From Cacajao melanocephalus (lineage: Eukaryota; Chordata; Mammalia; Primates; Pitheciidae), in NCBI GenBank assembly GCA_963573385.1, contig CAUYLG010039385.1, positions 28,187-92,186 on the forward strand: a stretch of 64,000 nt of DNA. Direction: 5' to 3'. The position numbers and the translations under genes were made by a program. The notes beneath the pieces were generated by a model that was given only the letters and a program-made list of their open reading frames with translations, had not been told where the DNA came from and made no database searches. Shown here in pieces: positions 12,206 through 25,289 of the stretch. Positions within the stretch are counted from its first letter, which is position 1; every line of letters begins with the position of its first letter.

Positions 12206-15200
12206 GGAGGTTGGGGCAGCAGCTCCCATGAAAAGACAGTACGTGGTGGCTGGCTTTGTCTCTTCCTTGTGTGCATGGGTAACACCACACACACACAGGC
12301 ACAAAACGAGTGCACGCATGCGCACACTGTGGGCCCAGTACGTGACATGAGACCAAAACTCGGCTAGACCAGGCTGTGGCCCTGCTCTTCCTCCCCGAGC
12401 ATGCAGGTCCCTTAAGAAAGACCCTCTGGTGCTTTGGGATGCCCAGGTCAAGGAATGAAGAATCCGCTGACCCACAAATGTGCCCTTAAAAGAGATGCCG
12501 CCTCTAAGGCTCTGTCCTGATTGATTGGCTCAGGGGAGGGAAGGACCGGCCTCAGAATCTGCAGATAAAGGTCTTCTGGGGGGCACAGAAAAATGAGAGA
12601 GGTGAGAGGGTTGGTGTGCCCACCTGAGTTACTCCAGCTTCCTTTGCTGCCTTCAGCTCACCTCTCGGAGGGGGACCCTCCCTGTCACCACCTCTCAGGG
12701 AATCGTCTCTCCCACATGGGGTTGAAGGAGAAAGCCTGGGGATCTACATGCTAGAAGCCAGACAGGAGAGAGCACAGGCCTGTTGGGGTGCCCCTTCACA
12801 CCAAGGAGCCATGGGCTAGCTGCACCTCATGCCACACTTGACCTATGAGTGAGCACGTGGCCTCTCATGAAGCCCTGGGAGCCCACACCCCAGCACAGGC
12901 AGCAACCTAGGGGGCACAGGAGCTCAGGCCTAAGCAGGGCAGGAGTTCAGCCAAGGCTACCTGGCTAGCCTCCAGTGCCCACAGACAGGTGGCTCTGGCA
13001 GCCACACTGGGAAAGGAAAGGAACAGTAACCAGCATGTGTCCCAGGAGCAGCCAGCAGCAGAACTGGGGCTACACTGGCACCTGCCCAGACTTGCTGTTG
13101 CCCACTGTGGAAGGAAGCCCGGCCTCCCACAGTCATCTGCTCAGCGGATGGTGCAGCCCAGGGTGGTTGTGAGGATTAAATAGGATCATGTGTGGAAAGC
13201 ACTCTGCACAGTTCCCGACAGCAGACAGATTCCTAGTCCATATAGCTGCGCATTGAGGGTATCGATGAATGGACTTTGCCACAACCAGGTCTTAATTTTC
13301 AGGCAAGGCATAGATCTGAAAGGAAGACTAGAGACTGACCAGCTGTGCCCAGGATATGTTTGGCAACAAAGAACGGGTGCTGCTCAGCAGCAAGTCAGGA
13401 GCCACCAGAAAGCTGAGCCCAAAGCAGAACCACAGTGGGGCTTGGCAGGGGAGCTCTCCTTGAATTCCCAGAATAACAGACATCAGACATCCGCCATTCA
13501 AACACTGCCCTGACCACATGCTCCTGGAGGGGCATGGGGGTCTCAGTCATTTTTTAACCCCCTTGTGCTTAATGTGGTCCCTGGAATTAGCAAATGCTCA
13601 ACAAATGATTGCCTACCAAATTAAGTCCAAATACAAACGATAAATGGCTTTCTCATTATCCATGTTGGGGTATTTTGCACATTCTACCACCTTACTTGGG
13701 GTTTATCACCTCATCCCCTTCAGGTTCTTAGAGCTGAGGAGAGCATAGATGTGAGTCCAGGAAGAATACCCCAGGTTGGGGGCGTGTGCTGGGTGGGTTG
13801 CTGGTATGAAACTTGGAACATGGAGCCATTTGTTTCTTCAACGTATTAAGCTCCTGTTATGCCCTGGACCCTGAAGGGGAGTCTGGGAAGCAAAACTGTG
13901 GCTCTGTCCTCAAGGAACCCCCAACCCCATAACGTCAGCTGTCCGCTGTCGTTTGTGATGATGACCAACCTTTACCCTGGGTTGAGAGACAACTGAAGCT
14001 GAGTTTGCCGAGGACAAGGCCAGGGACAGTCCGTGAGGAGGACGAGGCTACAGTCGCCACACCCTGTGTTTTGCTACCTGGCTTTGCACTTGCTTTCTCT
14101 GTGCCTGGAACGTGAGTCCCTGGTAAGAGGGGACGTACAGAACACACATGCAGAGGGCTGGAGGCCAGAGAGGGTGACGGGTCCAGCAAGGATGGGAATC
14201 AGGCTCAGACTTGAAATTCAGCCCTTGTGAAGGAAGGGAAGATGGAGGGGAAAGGGGACAAGTTAAGACAATGCTGCAGCAGAAAGCATGAGGCCCTGAG
14301 CCAGGGCAGTAGGAACAGAGAGCTGGGAGCAAACTGGTATTCAGCTACAGAATCTGCCCACTGCACACCCCACACGGGGACGATGAGGAGGAGACATGAA
14401 CTGCTTGGCTGCGGGGATCCCTTTCCCAGATGAACTTCGGAGACCAGGCTGCCCCAGGCAGGAAAGTGGAATGTTGTTTGCAGGCACCCAGGGTTTCACA
14501 AACGGGGAAACGAGGACCTGGAGAGGAGGAGCAGTGGGCCCAAAGGCACATAAACTCGGAACAGAGCCAGAGCCATGCCTGCTGCCCTGTTCTGTAATTT
14601 GTGTCCCTCTCTCCTCATCCCTCACCCCCTGTCCAAATGTGAGAACTCAGAAGCAATTGCAAGAAACGTCAACTCCTGACCCTCATGGAATGTGAGCGGG
14701 AGCTGGCTTGGTGGTAATGCAGCAGGACATTAAGTTAACAGCCCCTCTGGAATGGCCCCAGTCCTGCCCTCCTCTTTAAAAATTTGTCTTCAACCCCAAA
14801 AACCAATCAAGGGACCTTGTAAAGAATAGTTATTGACAGAGAGCTGCTCAGGGAACCCCAGGGAGCTAGGCCTGTGAATCAGCTTGCTAGCGAAATGAGA
14901 TTTCTCAGACAGCCAGAGCCAGGGAAGGCAGACCAGGAGATTCAGAGCAACTGCCTAGAGCCCACCCTACCCCACTCCCAGCCCCACACTGCCTGCTGTC
15001 CTCTCCACACCCGCTCTGGACGCTCCTCCATACTTGTCTTTGACAAACACGGACCTCGGCACAGTGTGCTCCCCTTAAGAGAAAGCTTCAGGGGGTAGGG
15101 GATGGGGAGTGGGCTCGAAACGCAGTTGAGAAAATGGAAAAACACACAGTAAGTGGGCCAGAGAAAGAAACTCTCATTTGAAGGGACGAAACGTTCTAAG

Positions 15201-15361
15201 ATAGGTTGGCAGGGACTCCTGGGGTCTGACAGTGCATTTGCCACGTGACCTTCAGCCAATATGTCACTATTTCTGAGTTCTGGTTTCCCCATATGTAAAA
15301 ACATGGGAATCACCACTTCTAGGCAGTGTCCACTGGCCTCCCTGAAGAGGCCCTGCTATTT
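12206..15361. other. Intergenic, mostly unique sequence
   Basis: No exon structure is recognised. A short CA run lies at about 12285-12297. Decayed repeats are visible: MIR-like near 13165-13225 ('gttgtgaggattaaatagga'), an L2-like end near 13575-13620, and L2-like (minus) near 13835-13920. The rest looks like single-copy DNA. Confidence 0.6.
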
Positions 15362-15696
15362 CAACACTTGTATTTCTTTTTTTTCCTTTTTTTGATTTTT
15401 TTAAAGACAAAGTCTCACTCTGTTACCCGGGTTGGAGTACAGTGGCACAATCAGCTTGCTGCACCCTGGACCTCCTGGGCTCAGGCAATCCTCTTGCCTT
15501 AGCCTCTTGAGTAGCGGGGACTACAGATGTGTGCCGCTATGCCCAGCTACATTTTTATTTTTTGTAGAGATGAGGTCTCACTGTGTTAACCATGCTGGTC
15601 TTGAGCTCCTATCCTCAAGCAATCCTCCTGCCTCAGCCTCCCAAAGTGCTGGGATTATAGGCACAAGCCACCGTGCCTGACAACACTTGTATTTCT
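15362..15696 (-). mobile_element. Full-length Alu, with 16-bp target duplication
   Basis: Antisense dimeric Alu: T-rich tail (15378-15405), 'agtctcactctgttacccgg', middle linker 'atttttattttttgtagaga', and head 'gctgggattataggcacaag'. It is flanked by an exact 16-bp duplication caacacttgtatttct at 15362-15377 and 15681-15696. The many CpG losses point to an old subfamily (J or early S). Confidence 0.95.
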
Positions 15697-15711
15697 AACA
15701 AGAGTCGTGGA

Positions 15712-15840
15712 AGACAGGAATTACGGCTGTTTTACAGATGAGGAGGCAAGCACGCAGACAGGGCAAGTAAATGGCTTCCAGCTTAGAAGTGACCTGGCAG
15801 GCAGCTCCAAACCTATGTGCTTTCCACTACATCCTGAGAC
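15712..15840 (-). repeat. MIR fragment
   Basis: 'ctgttttacagatgaggagg' followed by 'gcaagtaaatggcttccagc' and a matching tail; this is the reverse complement of the MIR core. Confidence 0.65.
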
Positions 15841-16416
15841 ATCCTGATGATGTTGGAAAGTGAAGGGAATGAGGTTGGAAAGATTTGCAAGCAGGAAAAG
15901 AAGAGGGAAGGGCCTCTAAGGATTTGATGTACTCAGCAGTGGGGGCAAGGCTGTGGGACCCCCATTTAAGTCACAGATCGTGGACAGTTTTAGGGCAGAT
16001 GGAAGACTACGAATATACCATAGATGCTTGGCCTTTCTGCCATTGCTCTAGGGACCACATTCCCTCCCCCACTGGGAACTCCATCCCTAGCTGACTATCA
16101 CAGCAGACAACCATCAACTCCTGAAAGCAGAGAACAAGAAGATCTTCCTCGGCTAGTGCCGAGCTCAGCCCGTTTGGAGAGCTGGTGGCACAAGCCAAGA
16201 TGCCTCATGTAGGGAGATGAGCATGAGCCAACACCTGCCCTTTCCCTTGGGATATCGGCTGTTCCTTCAACCTCTGGCGCTAAGCGAGAGAAACTGGGAA
16301 GTGAAGGCCATCCCCTACGGCCCTCACCCTTGCCACACTGGCTCAGTGAATGTTTATTACACCCTTGCCATAGATCTGAGAGTCCCAAGCACAGAGGAAG
16401 TAAGAGTATTAACCAC
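15841..16416. other. Unique intergenic sequence
   Basis: No recognisable repeat or gene; no splice-consistent open frame. Confidence 0.5.
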
Positions 16417-16650
16417 TAGCATTCACTGAGAGCTCATTACATACTAACCACTGGATAGCCATCATATTATTGACTCTTCACAATAACGAAGTAAGGTAGG
16501 TACTATTATACCCATTTTACAGATGATGAAATTGAGGCTCAGAGAAGTTACCTGCCTTGTCTCATGCCACCCAGCAAATACATAGTAGAGGCAGGATTCA
16601 AACTCAGGTTATATTGGCTCCAAATCCCACAGTCTCCCTGCTGCTCCACA
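16417..16650 (-). repeat. MIR element, well preserved
   Basis: Reads 'cactgagagctcattacata', then 'aggtaggtactattataccc', 'cattttacagatgatgaaat' and 'aggcaggattcaaactcagg', spanning nearly the whole MIR in reverse orientation. A further weak MIR-like stretch (plus) follows at about 16694-16800. Confidence 0.85.
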
Positions 16651-16800
16651 CTGCTCTCCTCAGTGGAGCCTGGCAGTCAGAGAACCATTCTGATGAAGTG
16701 GAAAGAGTGCTAGGCTGGATTATAGGGGCTTGGTGGGGGTTCTCACTCTGCGATTGACTGGTCATGTGGCCATGAGCCTGGCACTGCCCATATCTGGGGC

Positions 16801-18935
16801 AAGCCGAGACCCTCAACAAGAGGCCAGGAGCCAGATGGTCCCTCCAGTGCCATCCCTTCAGTCTTGAGGTTCTTGGGCCTCATGGTATGAAGTCAGACCT
16901 GCCAGTTCACACCCTCCCTTCATCCACCCTCTAGGACAGTTGCTGTGTGGTGGGAGGTGGCAAACATGGGCAGTAACAGGCATCAGGGGTCCTCGGCTGT
17001 CCTCCAAGCTTTGCCAGCTCCACCCTCCTCTATCTGATGCTGCCATTGGCAGGTGCTCCTGTGGGTTTGGGATTTGCTGTGTCAGAGGGGGCTGGGCATT
17101 GTGAAGGAGAAAGGAAGGATGGGAATGGTAACTACCCCTTTGCTGTGTGTGCCAGAGAGGCAGTGAGTCTCAGGATTAAGACAGAGCTGGAAAGTTCAAG
17201 TCATCTATCCTCTGCCCACAGGGAGTGCCTTATTGAAAGAAGAGAAAAAGGATCTATCCTATAACAGCTCCCAGGCTGAGTGGGGAAACAAGACACTGGC
17301 CCATGGAGAATACCCAGTCTGATGAGAGAGACTAACCATACCCTGAAGAAATGATGCCATGCAGAGAAATATACAAATAAGTGCACAGTAACCTATGCAT
17401 GTACTTTGAGCAGAGGAAATGGAGCAAATACAGAAACCAGGCAGTTCATCAGAGAGGTAGCCCAGAGAAGCGTGGAAATGGTGTGAGGAGAGGTAGTAGA
17501 ATAGGCCCACCAGATAGCTGGGATGTCACAAACAAGCTGAGGGTTAGGAGAGGGATGGATCTAACCTGGCTGGAGGGATGGAGCCTGGAGGGCCTGGCTG
17601 AGAGGAGGGGTGGGTGTGGGGAGGCCAGGAAGGTGACGCTCCCTCATATCTCAGAGCCTGGAGCAGCCCTGGGCACCTCCAGTCACAGTGTGACTTTTCC
17701 CGGGTCTCTGCCCTCCTGTGAGATAGGTCTGGACTAAATGTTCTCTGAGCGTCCTCCCCATTCAAGGCCCAACCATGATTTGTCTGCAAAGCGGGTTCAA
17801 GCATCCCCGTCACGGATGTCTAGCAGCCCTCCCTGGTCACTGAGCAGGGCTAGAGCACAGTCCCTCCCATGTGAATCCCAGCTCTTGAGCATAAGGAAGG
17901 TAGCTGCAAAGTCCCCTGAGGATGAAGCCAGCAGAATTTGAGCCACAGCTCTGCCACTGCCTTCTTGTGTGACCTCAGATAGCCCCCCACCCCTTTTTGG
18001 GCCCCACTGTGGGGCTGGAAGGGCCCTTTGCCTCTTGACCTTCTGCAATTCTACAAGGGCTTTCTTTCTCCTTCATTACAAACATTCCCAAAAGCCCTCC
18101 TGTGGTTCTCGTGGGACAGGGGCACTGGGGCTGCTTCTGTAGCTTCTCCTGCAAGGTGTGGGGTGAGGGAGGCTGTCAGCGTGGAGAGTTGACAGAGAAC
18201 AAAGGTAAAGTGAGGCTGCCCTGGGAGCCAACCTCCATGCCCTTATCTGTAGCAGAGCTGTGTGACCCAATCCCTGCCCTGAGGGCTGACCCCACCTGAC
18301 AGACCCTTCCACATCCAGAGAAGAGAAAGACAGAAGAGGGGAAGGGGAAAGAGGCCAGAGGGGAGCTTAGAAGGCTGAAGACGGTGAAAGGTGGAAAGGG
18401 AAGGGTCCCTCTTTTCTGCCTCTGCCCTCCTTACTACCCACAACCTCCATCTCAATGCACTCTGCCACTCCAAGAGGCAGAGAGCCCAGCCCACCCCTCC
18501 CCTGGTGGGATGCAATTCATCAACATTGATGGGAGCCTGGAAGATGTGGGGGGTGAGCCCGCCTGTGCCCACCCCCGCTACACATAGACACACTTGCCTA
18601 CCAAGTCCTCCTTCCAAAGTCCCTCCCTCTCTAGGCTCAGTTCCAGAACCATCCCTTGTGGGATGGCATTCTGCCAAGGAAGGGGCAGGCCCCGTGGGTG
18701 TGGAAGAGCTAGAATCTTGTTAGTCCATTCGGCAGGGACCACATTCCCCAGGGATTGGAAAGGAAAGAGAGGAAAAAACACTCCAGCAACTGCAGCTCCT
18801 CAAGGAGATCTTTAGCGATGCCAGCCAGGGCCACAGGGCGACCCTCCACCCCAGAAAACCCCACTCACAGCAAAGCACCAGTCATACCTGGTGATAAAAG
18901 TGCAGCCACTGTCAGAAGACAGGAAACGGGCTCTG
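16801..18935. other. Unique intergenic sequence
   Basis: No gene or confidently named repeat. The sequence is GC-moderate, with several chance open frames that have no recognisable domain or splice structure. Confidence 0.5.
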
Positions 18936-19110
18936 TGGGCACCAGGCACACAGGGCACATGCATGCACACACACTCCCTGCATGCCCGCAGGGCACACAT
19001 TGTAAAGGCACACTCTCTGAGCACTCTGCTCACACACCTGCCACACTCACAGGGCGCAAACACATAGGCACACATACGCACTTGCACATATGCATGTGCA
19101 CACTGGCTAC
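18936..19110. repeat. Degenerate CA-rich low-complexity tract
   Basis: Multiple imperfect cacaca/gcacac/catgca units (for example 'catgcatgcacacacactcc'), interrupted so often that slippage should be limited. Confidence 0.7.
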
Positions 19111-19744
19111 TGGAGCCACACAGGTCTAGTGCAGTGGTAACCAGAGGCAGCTAACGGGAAGCCAGAGGTCACGGGGTGGTGGCCAAATCCTGGCATGGGC
19201 CCAATAGAGAGGAGCTGGAGTAAAGACAGCAGCCCTCTAGACTCTAGTGTACCCACGGGGTCTCTGCAGAGGGGAACTTCTGCCCATCTGTGTAAATGGC
19301 CTTCAGAGGTCCTTATTGGTATAAGAGCTTCTCAGAGGGAGGGTGACCAGGAGCATATCTACTCCATACTTAAAACAATAAATAAACAGTCTCATGGCAC
19401 TCAGAAGAATAGCCATTTGCATGCAAGCCAACACTGAGTTAATGACAAAGATTCTGATCTGTTCATTAAAGCAGACTAGCAGGCCCTCTATGTGAAAACA
19501 TTTTGCCGTTAAAGGGACTGTGTTATTAACTCTCATGAAATCATTTATCTGGGGCTGGTGCCAGGCGAGGTGCAACCTGGGAACAGAGGCCCCCCTCAGG
19601 GGGTGCCCCTGGACTTCCAGGAGGAAAGGGGCAGAGATCCTGGAGAGATGATTCAGACCCCTCCTGTGGATGGAGAGAGGCCTGTCTGAGGTTGGTTGGG
19701 GCGAAAGGCCACCTCATGTGACTCAGGTTCCAACTGGCCTGGCC
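19111..19744. other. Unique intergenic sequence
   Basis: Nothing recognised. Confidence 0.5.
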
Positions 19745-19920
19745 GTGGAAGGCAGCAGAATTGATTTCTCCCTGAGCTTCAGTTCCCTGTGTATGAAATG
19801 GGGATAAAATAGCACCTACCTCATAGGGTTCTTGTGAGGAATAAATGAGTTATTACCTGTGAATAACAGAAAATGTCTGGCCCACAGCTCACCTCGGTAA
19901 ATGCAAGCTATTATTTTATC
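19745..19920 (+). repeat. MIR element
   Basis: 'agcttcagttccctgtgtat', 'gaaatggggataaaatagca' and 'cctcatagggttcttgtgag' match the MIR body, and 'tgtctggcccacagctcacc' its end. Confidence 0.8.
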
Positions 19921-20908
19921 ATTTTCCAAAGGAAGATGAATTTTCTAAAGGGATGTGACAGGGAGATCTGATCCTCCATCTGATACTCTAATTTTTAAAA
20001 AAAATGTTCACTTTTTGGTTTGGTGCTTAGAAGCAGGACTTCCTTCTTGAAATAAGTCATCTCTCAGGGGTAGTTTTGAGAAGATGTTAGAAGTACCCCA
20101 AAGAAAGATACTGATGTTTTGCTAATTTGGGGCAAGAGGAGTTCAAGCCATCAGTTTGACAATTCAAAAGACAGCTTACTCTAAAGTGGTGTCAAGGGTA
20201 GCTACATTTAAAGCATCCTTCGAGATGAGTTCTTTCCTGGAATTATTCTGAAATAAAGGGGTCTGAACTGAATCTTTGTGTAGAGGGGAGAAGGCACAAT
20301 AAACGGGTCTTCTTAGTCCAGGCAATACTAACTAGGGATAGGAGTGCTTAGATGGGGCAGGCCCTGGACACTCAGCTATAGAACCAGGCCCTTGGCTAAG
20401 GCAGGCCAGGGAGCTTACAGGCCCTGCATGGCCCCACTCCCACTCTTCAATCAGACACAGAGCTCCAAGGACCATGGTGGGCCTCAGCTTTCAGCCCAGC
20501 AGAGATATCTATCTGCAGGGTGGAGATAAGGCCTGGGCCCTGCAGCAGGGAGCTTATCACAGCTAGCCCTTCTCTGGGCTGTGTTCACAGGCTGGCTGGC
20601 TGCCACCTCTCCCTACTCCATCCTTCCATTCCTCTCCTCTTCCAAGACCTGCATCTTAGTCCCCCTGAGGGGGCTGTGCCCTGGGACAGGGACTACCAGA
20701 CACACCAGCCTGAGCCCCCTCCAGAGGGGAGAGCTTCTGCCATTGGGGCAGCCAGAGCAAGAGAAGAGAGAGGAGCCTCTTCTCAGAGCTGGGTATCACT
20801 AGAAATTGCCACTGTCTCTGATGGCAGAGACTCTCTTTCCATGGCGAGACACCACCTGGGAGCAGCATGCCTCATCCACATGCCTCATCCACAAAGGCTC
20901 ACTCCTTG
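19921..20908. other. Unique intergenic sequence
   Basis: No recognisable gene or repeat. A purine/GC-mixed stretch, moderately AT-rich near 19980-20280. Confidence 0.5.
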
Positions 20909-21419
20909 GGATTGATGCAGGGAAGTCAGGCCCAAAATTAGGGCTTAGCCCTGGAGGATTCTTGGCTTTGCCCAGGAAAGAATCAAGGGTGAACCTGTAG
21001 TGTTAGATGGTGTCTTTTATTGAAGTGACAGAGGTACTGTTCCTTGCCAAGCAGAGTGACCTCACAGGCAGTGGGCCCAGAGTAGCAGTTCTGAGGCAGG
21101 GCTGCAGTCATATGTATATCCACTCTTAATTATATGCATATTAAGGGCAGGATAATGCAGACATTTCTAGAAGAAGAATGGTAGCTTCCAGGGCATTGGG
21201 TCATTGCCACGAAAAGAGGCAGTCACTTCTGGGTGTTGCCATGGCAATGGTAAACTGGCAAGGCACATTGGTGGGCATGTCTTATGAAAAGGTGCCTCCC
21301 TTTCCACCATGCCAGTTTACCACCTCCTCCCCTACCCATCCCTGTTTTAGCTAGACCTCAATTTGGTCCAGTGTCTGAGCCCTGCCTCGAGAGTCAAGTC
21401 CCACCTCCTACCTCAGGAT
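20909..21419 (-). mobile_element. Solo retroviral LTR (ERV1-type), with 4-bp GGAT target duplication
   Basis: The LTR occupies 20913-21415, reading TGAGGTAGGAGG...CCCTGCATCA on the minus strand, so it starts TG and ends CA. It is flanked by GGAT on both sides (20909-20912, 21416-21419). On the minus strand there is a GGATATACATATG TATA-like element and, about 110 bp further on, an AATAAA (plus-strand 'cttttattgaag', near 21017). A 4-bp duplication suits gammaretrovirus-like ERV1 elements. I cannot name the family. There is no internal viral sequence, so it is a solo LTR. Confidence 0.8.
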
Positions 21420-21801
21420 GATGAGCCTCCTGGGTGGGCTGCAGCCCCTGGTCTTAGGGGTGTTCACCGTATGTTATAGGAGACACACAGATTTTGGCTG
21501 AGGACACCAGATCCCAGGGCAGGACCCCAAAGCTGTCTTCTGTTTGCCTCCTCCCAGACCCATTGGCCCCTGAAGTCAGTTTCGTGGAAACTCATAGCCT
21601 GAAGATTTGATCCAGGACTGGAGGACCAGTGGGAAAAGCCAGTGATCCAATTTCTGCTTGACCATCCCCTCCGCCTTCTCTGACCCCTCTGCCCAAAATA
21701 GTGGCCCTGGGTCACTCTCCATACCTCCAGCTTGTGCCCACGTCCTGCCTGCGCCCACCCCCACGATGGCCAATTTTGCTTATGTTCTGTGTCTCCCCCG
21801 C
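21420..21801. other. Unique intergenic sequence
   Basis: No gene or named repeat recognised. Confidence 0.5.
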
Positions 21802-21910
21802 TAGGATGAAGGGCTCCGTGACGACGGAAACGTTGTTTTAGTCAACACTGTATCCCTGCTTCTGGCTCGGGGCATGGCACACAGGAGGGACTTCATATGT
21901 GTGTTGGATT
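21802..21910 (+). repeat. L2 3'-end fragment
   Basis: 'aggatgaagggctccgtgac', 'acactgtatccctgcttctg' and 'cggggcatggcacacaggag' follow the L2 3' terminal region in order. Confidence 0.6.
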
Positions 21911-23604
21911 CTGAGTTGGTGGAGTTGTGAGCAGGGGCAGAGGCTCCACTCACAGGGAGCTGGATGCCCCACAGAGCCTCACAGGCTGGTGTGACCATCA
22001 GGGAGCATCTCCCTCTCAGGTGGAAAGGGGTCCCAACATAGCAAGCTCCTGGGGCCCAAGGCCTCCAGCCCAGCATGCCAGCTTCATCCTGGGTTGCCCT
22101 GGGCCTATGAGGTAGCTAAGGGCACTCCCAGGCTGAAGGGGGCCCACCACCACATCACCAATGATCCAATGACAATCAGCCACTAGCTGGGGGTAGGGGG
22201 AGAATGGTGAGGTGGGGGACCCACAGGCAGAGACTCTGCACTGGTCAGAAGCACTGGGAAAGGAGGGAATGGCCAAGGGGAGGTCACTAGGTATGGTGTC
22301 TGAATTCAAGCCCGGGGCAGGGCTCTAATGGGAGGTTTACAAAGGATGTCAGGGAGTCCACAGCCTCCTGAAATGATTCACAAAGGGAATGTGGGTGTGC
22401 ACACTTGCACACTGGCTTTTCTGAATTTGATTTATCTCTCAAAGTGGCCTTGACCCCAAACGTATTGAGAACTTGAGGTAAGGTATAGAACAGTGCTTAA
22501 CTCACAGTCCAGGCACTCCCCACCCCTCCTCCCCTCTCCAGGGTCCCAGGTGGAATCCCACCCTAGGTCACACCTGAAGGGGGGGCTCCTTTTAACAGTA
22601 AACAAGGCCACACACTTGCCTCAGCAGGCAGTGGAATTACCACCAAAATAAGATGAAATATAATCTCTAACGCCAGCTAGCCCATAATGCATTCCCACAC
22701 AATGTGGATATGAATTGGAGCATGATTCTGTTTGGGATACTCTGTACTCCCTGTCCTTCTGCTGGAGGGGAATGAATGTGCAACAGCTTTATTTATCCTT
22801 TGCTGGGAACCTGCGGAGACTGGGAGGCAGCTCCTGCAGGGTCCTACCAATCCAGTAGAGGACTCCTCCATATCCTAACCTGCCCACAACCCACACTCTC
22901 CAGGCAGGCGTGGCAGGAGCCAAGCTCAACACCCAGATTGGGAGAACCCCTGCCTTTGATTGCTCAGGCTCAGTCTCCTATAAAAAGAGGCTGAACCTTC
23001 TCACCTGGACAGCTTTCCAGGAGTTGGGGGTGGGGCATGGAAGGAATGAAATCCGATGGGCACATAGATGGGAAAAGAATTAGTAAGCGTTCAAAACTTT
23101 CTTCTGAACAACATAAGGAGAACTCATGCTGGCAAGGGGAGACATCTAGACCCCAGAAAAGATCCAGAGGCAAGAGGGGGCCTGGGAAATTTTGGAAAAT
23201 CCCAAGGATTCTCCCACTGAGCTCAGTAAGCAAGCCTGGAGTGGCAGGAGAGGAGAGACAGGGCAGGTAGGCAAGGCGGTCCTAAGCGCCCAGACTTTAT
23301 CCTGACCCAGTGTGTACCAGGAGAGACTTTTCCAAAGAGAGCGGCTCAAGAAGATTAGACCAACAGGTCTTAGAATGACAGCAATGATCCAGGAGAAAGG
23401 AGGAAGGACACAGACTAAATGAGATGAAGCTACGCTACGTGTTAACTGAGGCCAAGAATGGAAACACTTTCCCAGCTTTCTCAGGGCTCCCAAATCCCTC
23501 GTTTCAATTCTTCGACAAGACTTCCTAACATGCAGGCCTCCAAGAGTCTCTGTGCCCTAGGACAGACATGTCATCTAGCAAGTGGAAAGGACTTAAGCTC
23601 AATA
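21911..23604. other. Unique intergenic sequence
   Basis: No exon structure, RNA gene or confidently named repeat. Confidence 0.5.
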
Positions 23605-23800
23605 GGACAGCGCTGGGTTTGAATCTTGCTTCTGCACCTTATTTCCTGCATGTGACTTTGAGTCAGTCTCTGTTACCTAATCTGTAAAACACGACCGAAG
23701 TTGGCTTTTTCTCAAGATGGTTGTGAAGATCAATGATCTTTTCCACACAGTCTAAGGCACATCATAAGTGCTCAATAAATAGTGAACATGAGTACCATGT
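23605..23800 (+). repeat. MIR element
   Basis: 'gacagcgctgggtttgaatc', 'gttacctaatctgtaaaaca' and the tail 'cataagtgctcaataaatag' match the MIR from body to end. Confidence 0.8.
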
Positions 23801-23874
23801 CTTTAAATTCTCAGCATGTGCTTGTTAAGTCAGGAATCACCAATCCCTAGCACCAGGAGGAATCCATTCCAATA

Positions 23875-24000
23875 TTGGAAGAAACAAGACCCAGAGCAGT
23901 AGAGTGACATTTCCAAAGCCCTAGAGTTTTGTTAATAAAGGGGCTGGGATTCAAATCCACCTCTCCTAACCACTGTTCTGTCTTCCGTCTTCCCTGTGGC
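23875..24000 (-). repeat. MIR fragment
   Basis: 'gcagtagagtgacatttcca', 'aaggggctgggattcaaatc' and 'ctaaccactgttctgtcttc' give the reverse complement of the MIR 5' half. Confidence 0.65.
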
Positions 24001-25289
24001 CTCACTCCCGGGCAGACTTGGCCTTTGGGTGCTTCAGTGAAATGACCACCCTTCATCGTGCTTTCAGACTGTGAGGATGTCAGGTCTGTATCCAGTGCCT
24101 TCTCTTCACTTCTCCCCAGATCACAGCCTCATCTTCTCTTTGCCTGGAAGTATCTGTTTCCAAGTGCCCTCAATGCCCGCAGGCCTGGAGAAGCAGCACG
24201 GGGCTGGGGCTGTGCAGTGGAATGGCAGATCTTTGGGGAGGGAAAGCATTGCACGGAGGAAGGGAGAGATGCTAAATGTTCACCCTGTCACCACTCTCTC
24301 CCCTGGGCCCCAGCGCAGGGCTGAGGAATGGGCCTGTGCTCTGTCAGCAGCCCCAGTCCACGATGGATGTGGAACCTGGGAGGACGGTGTCGGCAGCACT
24401 TGGCGAGATTCATTTTCCCATGGCTATGGGAGAAAAATGTGGCCTTCATGTCATCCATCTGCTCTGCAGCGAAGTGGTAAACAGGCAAGCCTTGCAGAGA
24501 GCAGCCTGGAGCCCAGCCCAGCTCGCAGTCTTCCTACAGGGCTGGGAGGCTGGGGCAAAGTGCTGGATCCAGGTCCCTCAGCCCATGATGGCAGGGCTCC
24601 TGGGGGAGGACCCACTGGCAGGGAGCCTTCAGTGCTGCCACACGCACCTCCAAGAACCAAAAGTTAGAAAGTCAGGTGGGCCATGATTCCACATCCAATT
24701 CATTCTCGCCTCTCAGATGGATTCCAGAGAAAAACGGCTGAATCCTCTGAGGTTCCTGAAGCCCACCCGTCCGCTCAGGCGGTTCCTCTCTCCACATCAG
24801 TCTTGGAATCCTTCTCACCGCCAGCCCACAGGTCACTTCCTCCAGGAGCCTTCCCAGATCCTCCCAGTCAGACCTCAGTGTTCCTGGTGGTTCTCGTACC
24901 ATTGGATTGGGCTAAAAGTTGAATAGCTTTTAATCCACCTCCACCTCCTACAGGCATTTCTGAACCTCCTCCCTGTCAGCTTCACGGATAGTGAGTTATC
25001 TGCATTCCAGCTCAATCAAGGACTGGGCTGGAACACAAAGCCAAAACTCACCCTTCCCCTCCCAAATCAGAGCCCACCTCCTAGAAGACTTGTGTCAAGT
25101 GCTCTTGTCAAATAAATGCATTGTGCTTCCAGGAAAGCAACTAGGATGCCTCCAGGGGAGTTGGCTTGCTCATCACTTGACAGTACCCATCACCTCCTCC
25201 CTTCCCCACCATCACGTCCTCCTTGTGCTTGCCAACAGTCCCTCCGTCTATTCTCTGCAATGCCAACCCACTTTCAGGCCTCATTGGCT
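24001..25289. other. Unique intergenic sequence
   Basis: GC-rich and mostly single-copy. The 198-codon open frame at 24071-24667 has no recognisable domain, signal or splice context and is not called as a gene. Confidence 0.5.

Noticed and set aside
18936..19110. CRISPR-like or tandem-repeat array
   Set aside because: The units are irregular CA/GCAC variations without a fixed repeat-spacer spacing.
24071..24667. 198-codon open frame on the + strand
   Set aside because: Overlaps another open frame in the same GC-rich DNA. No domain, no signal peptide and no splice or promoter context.
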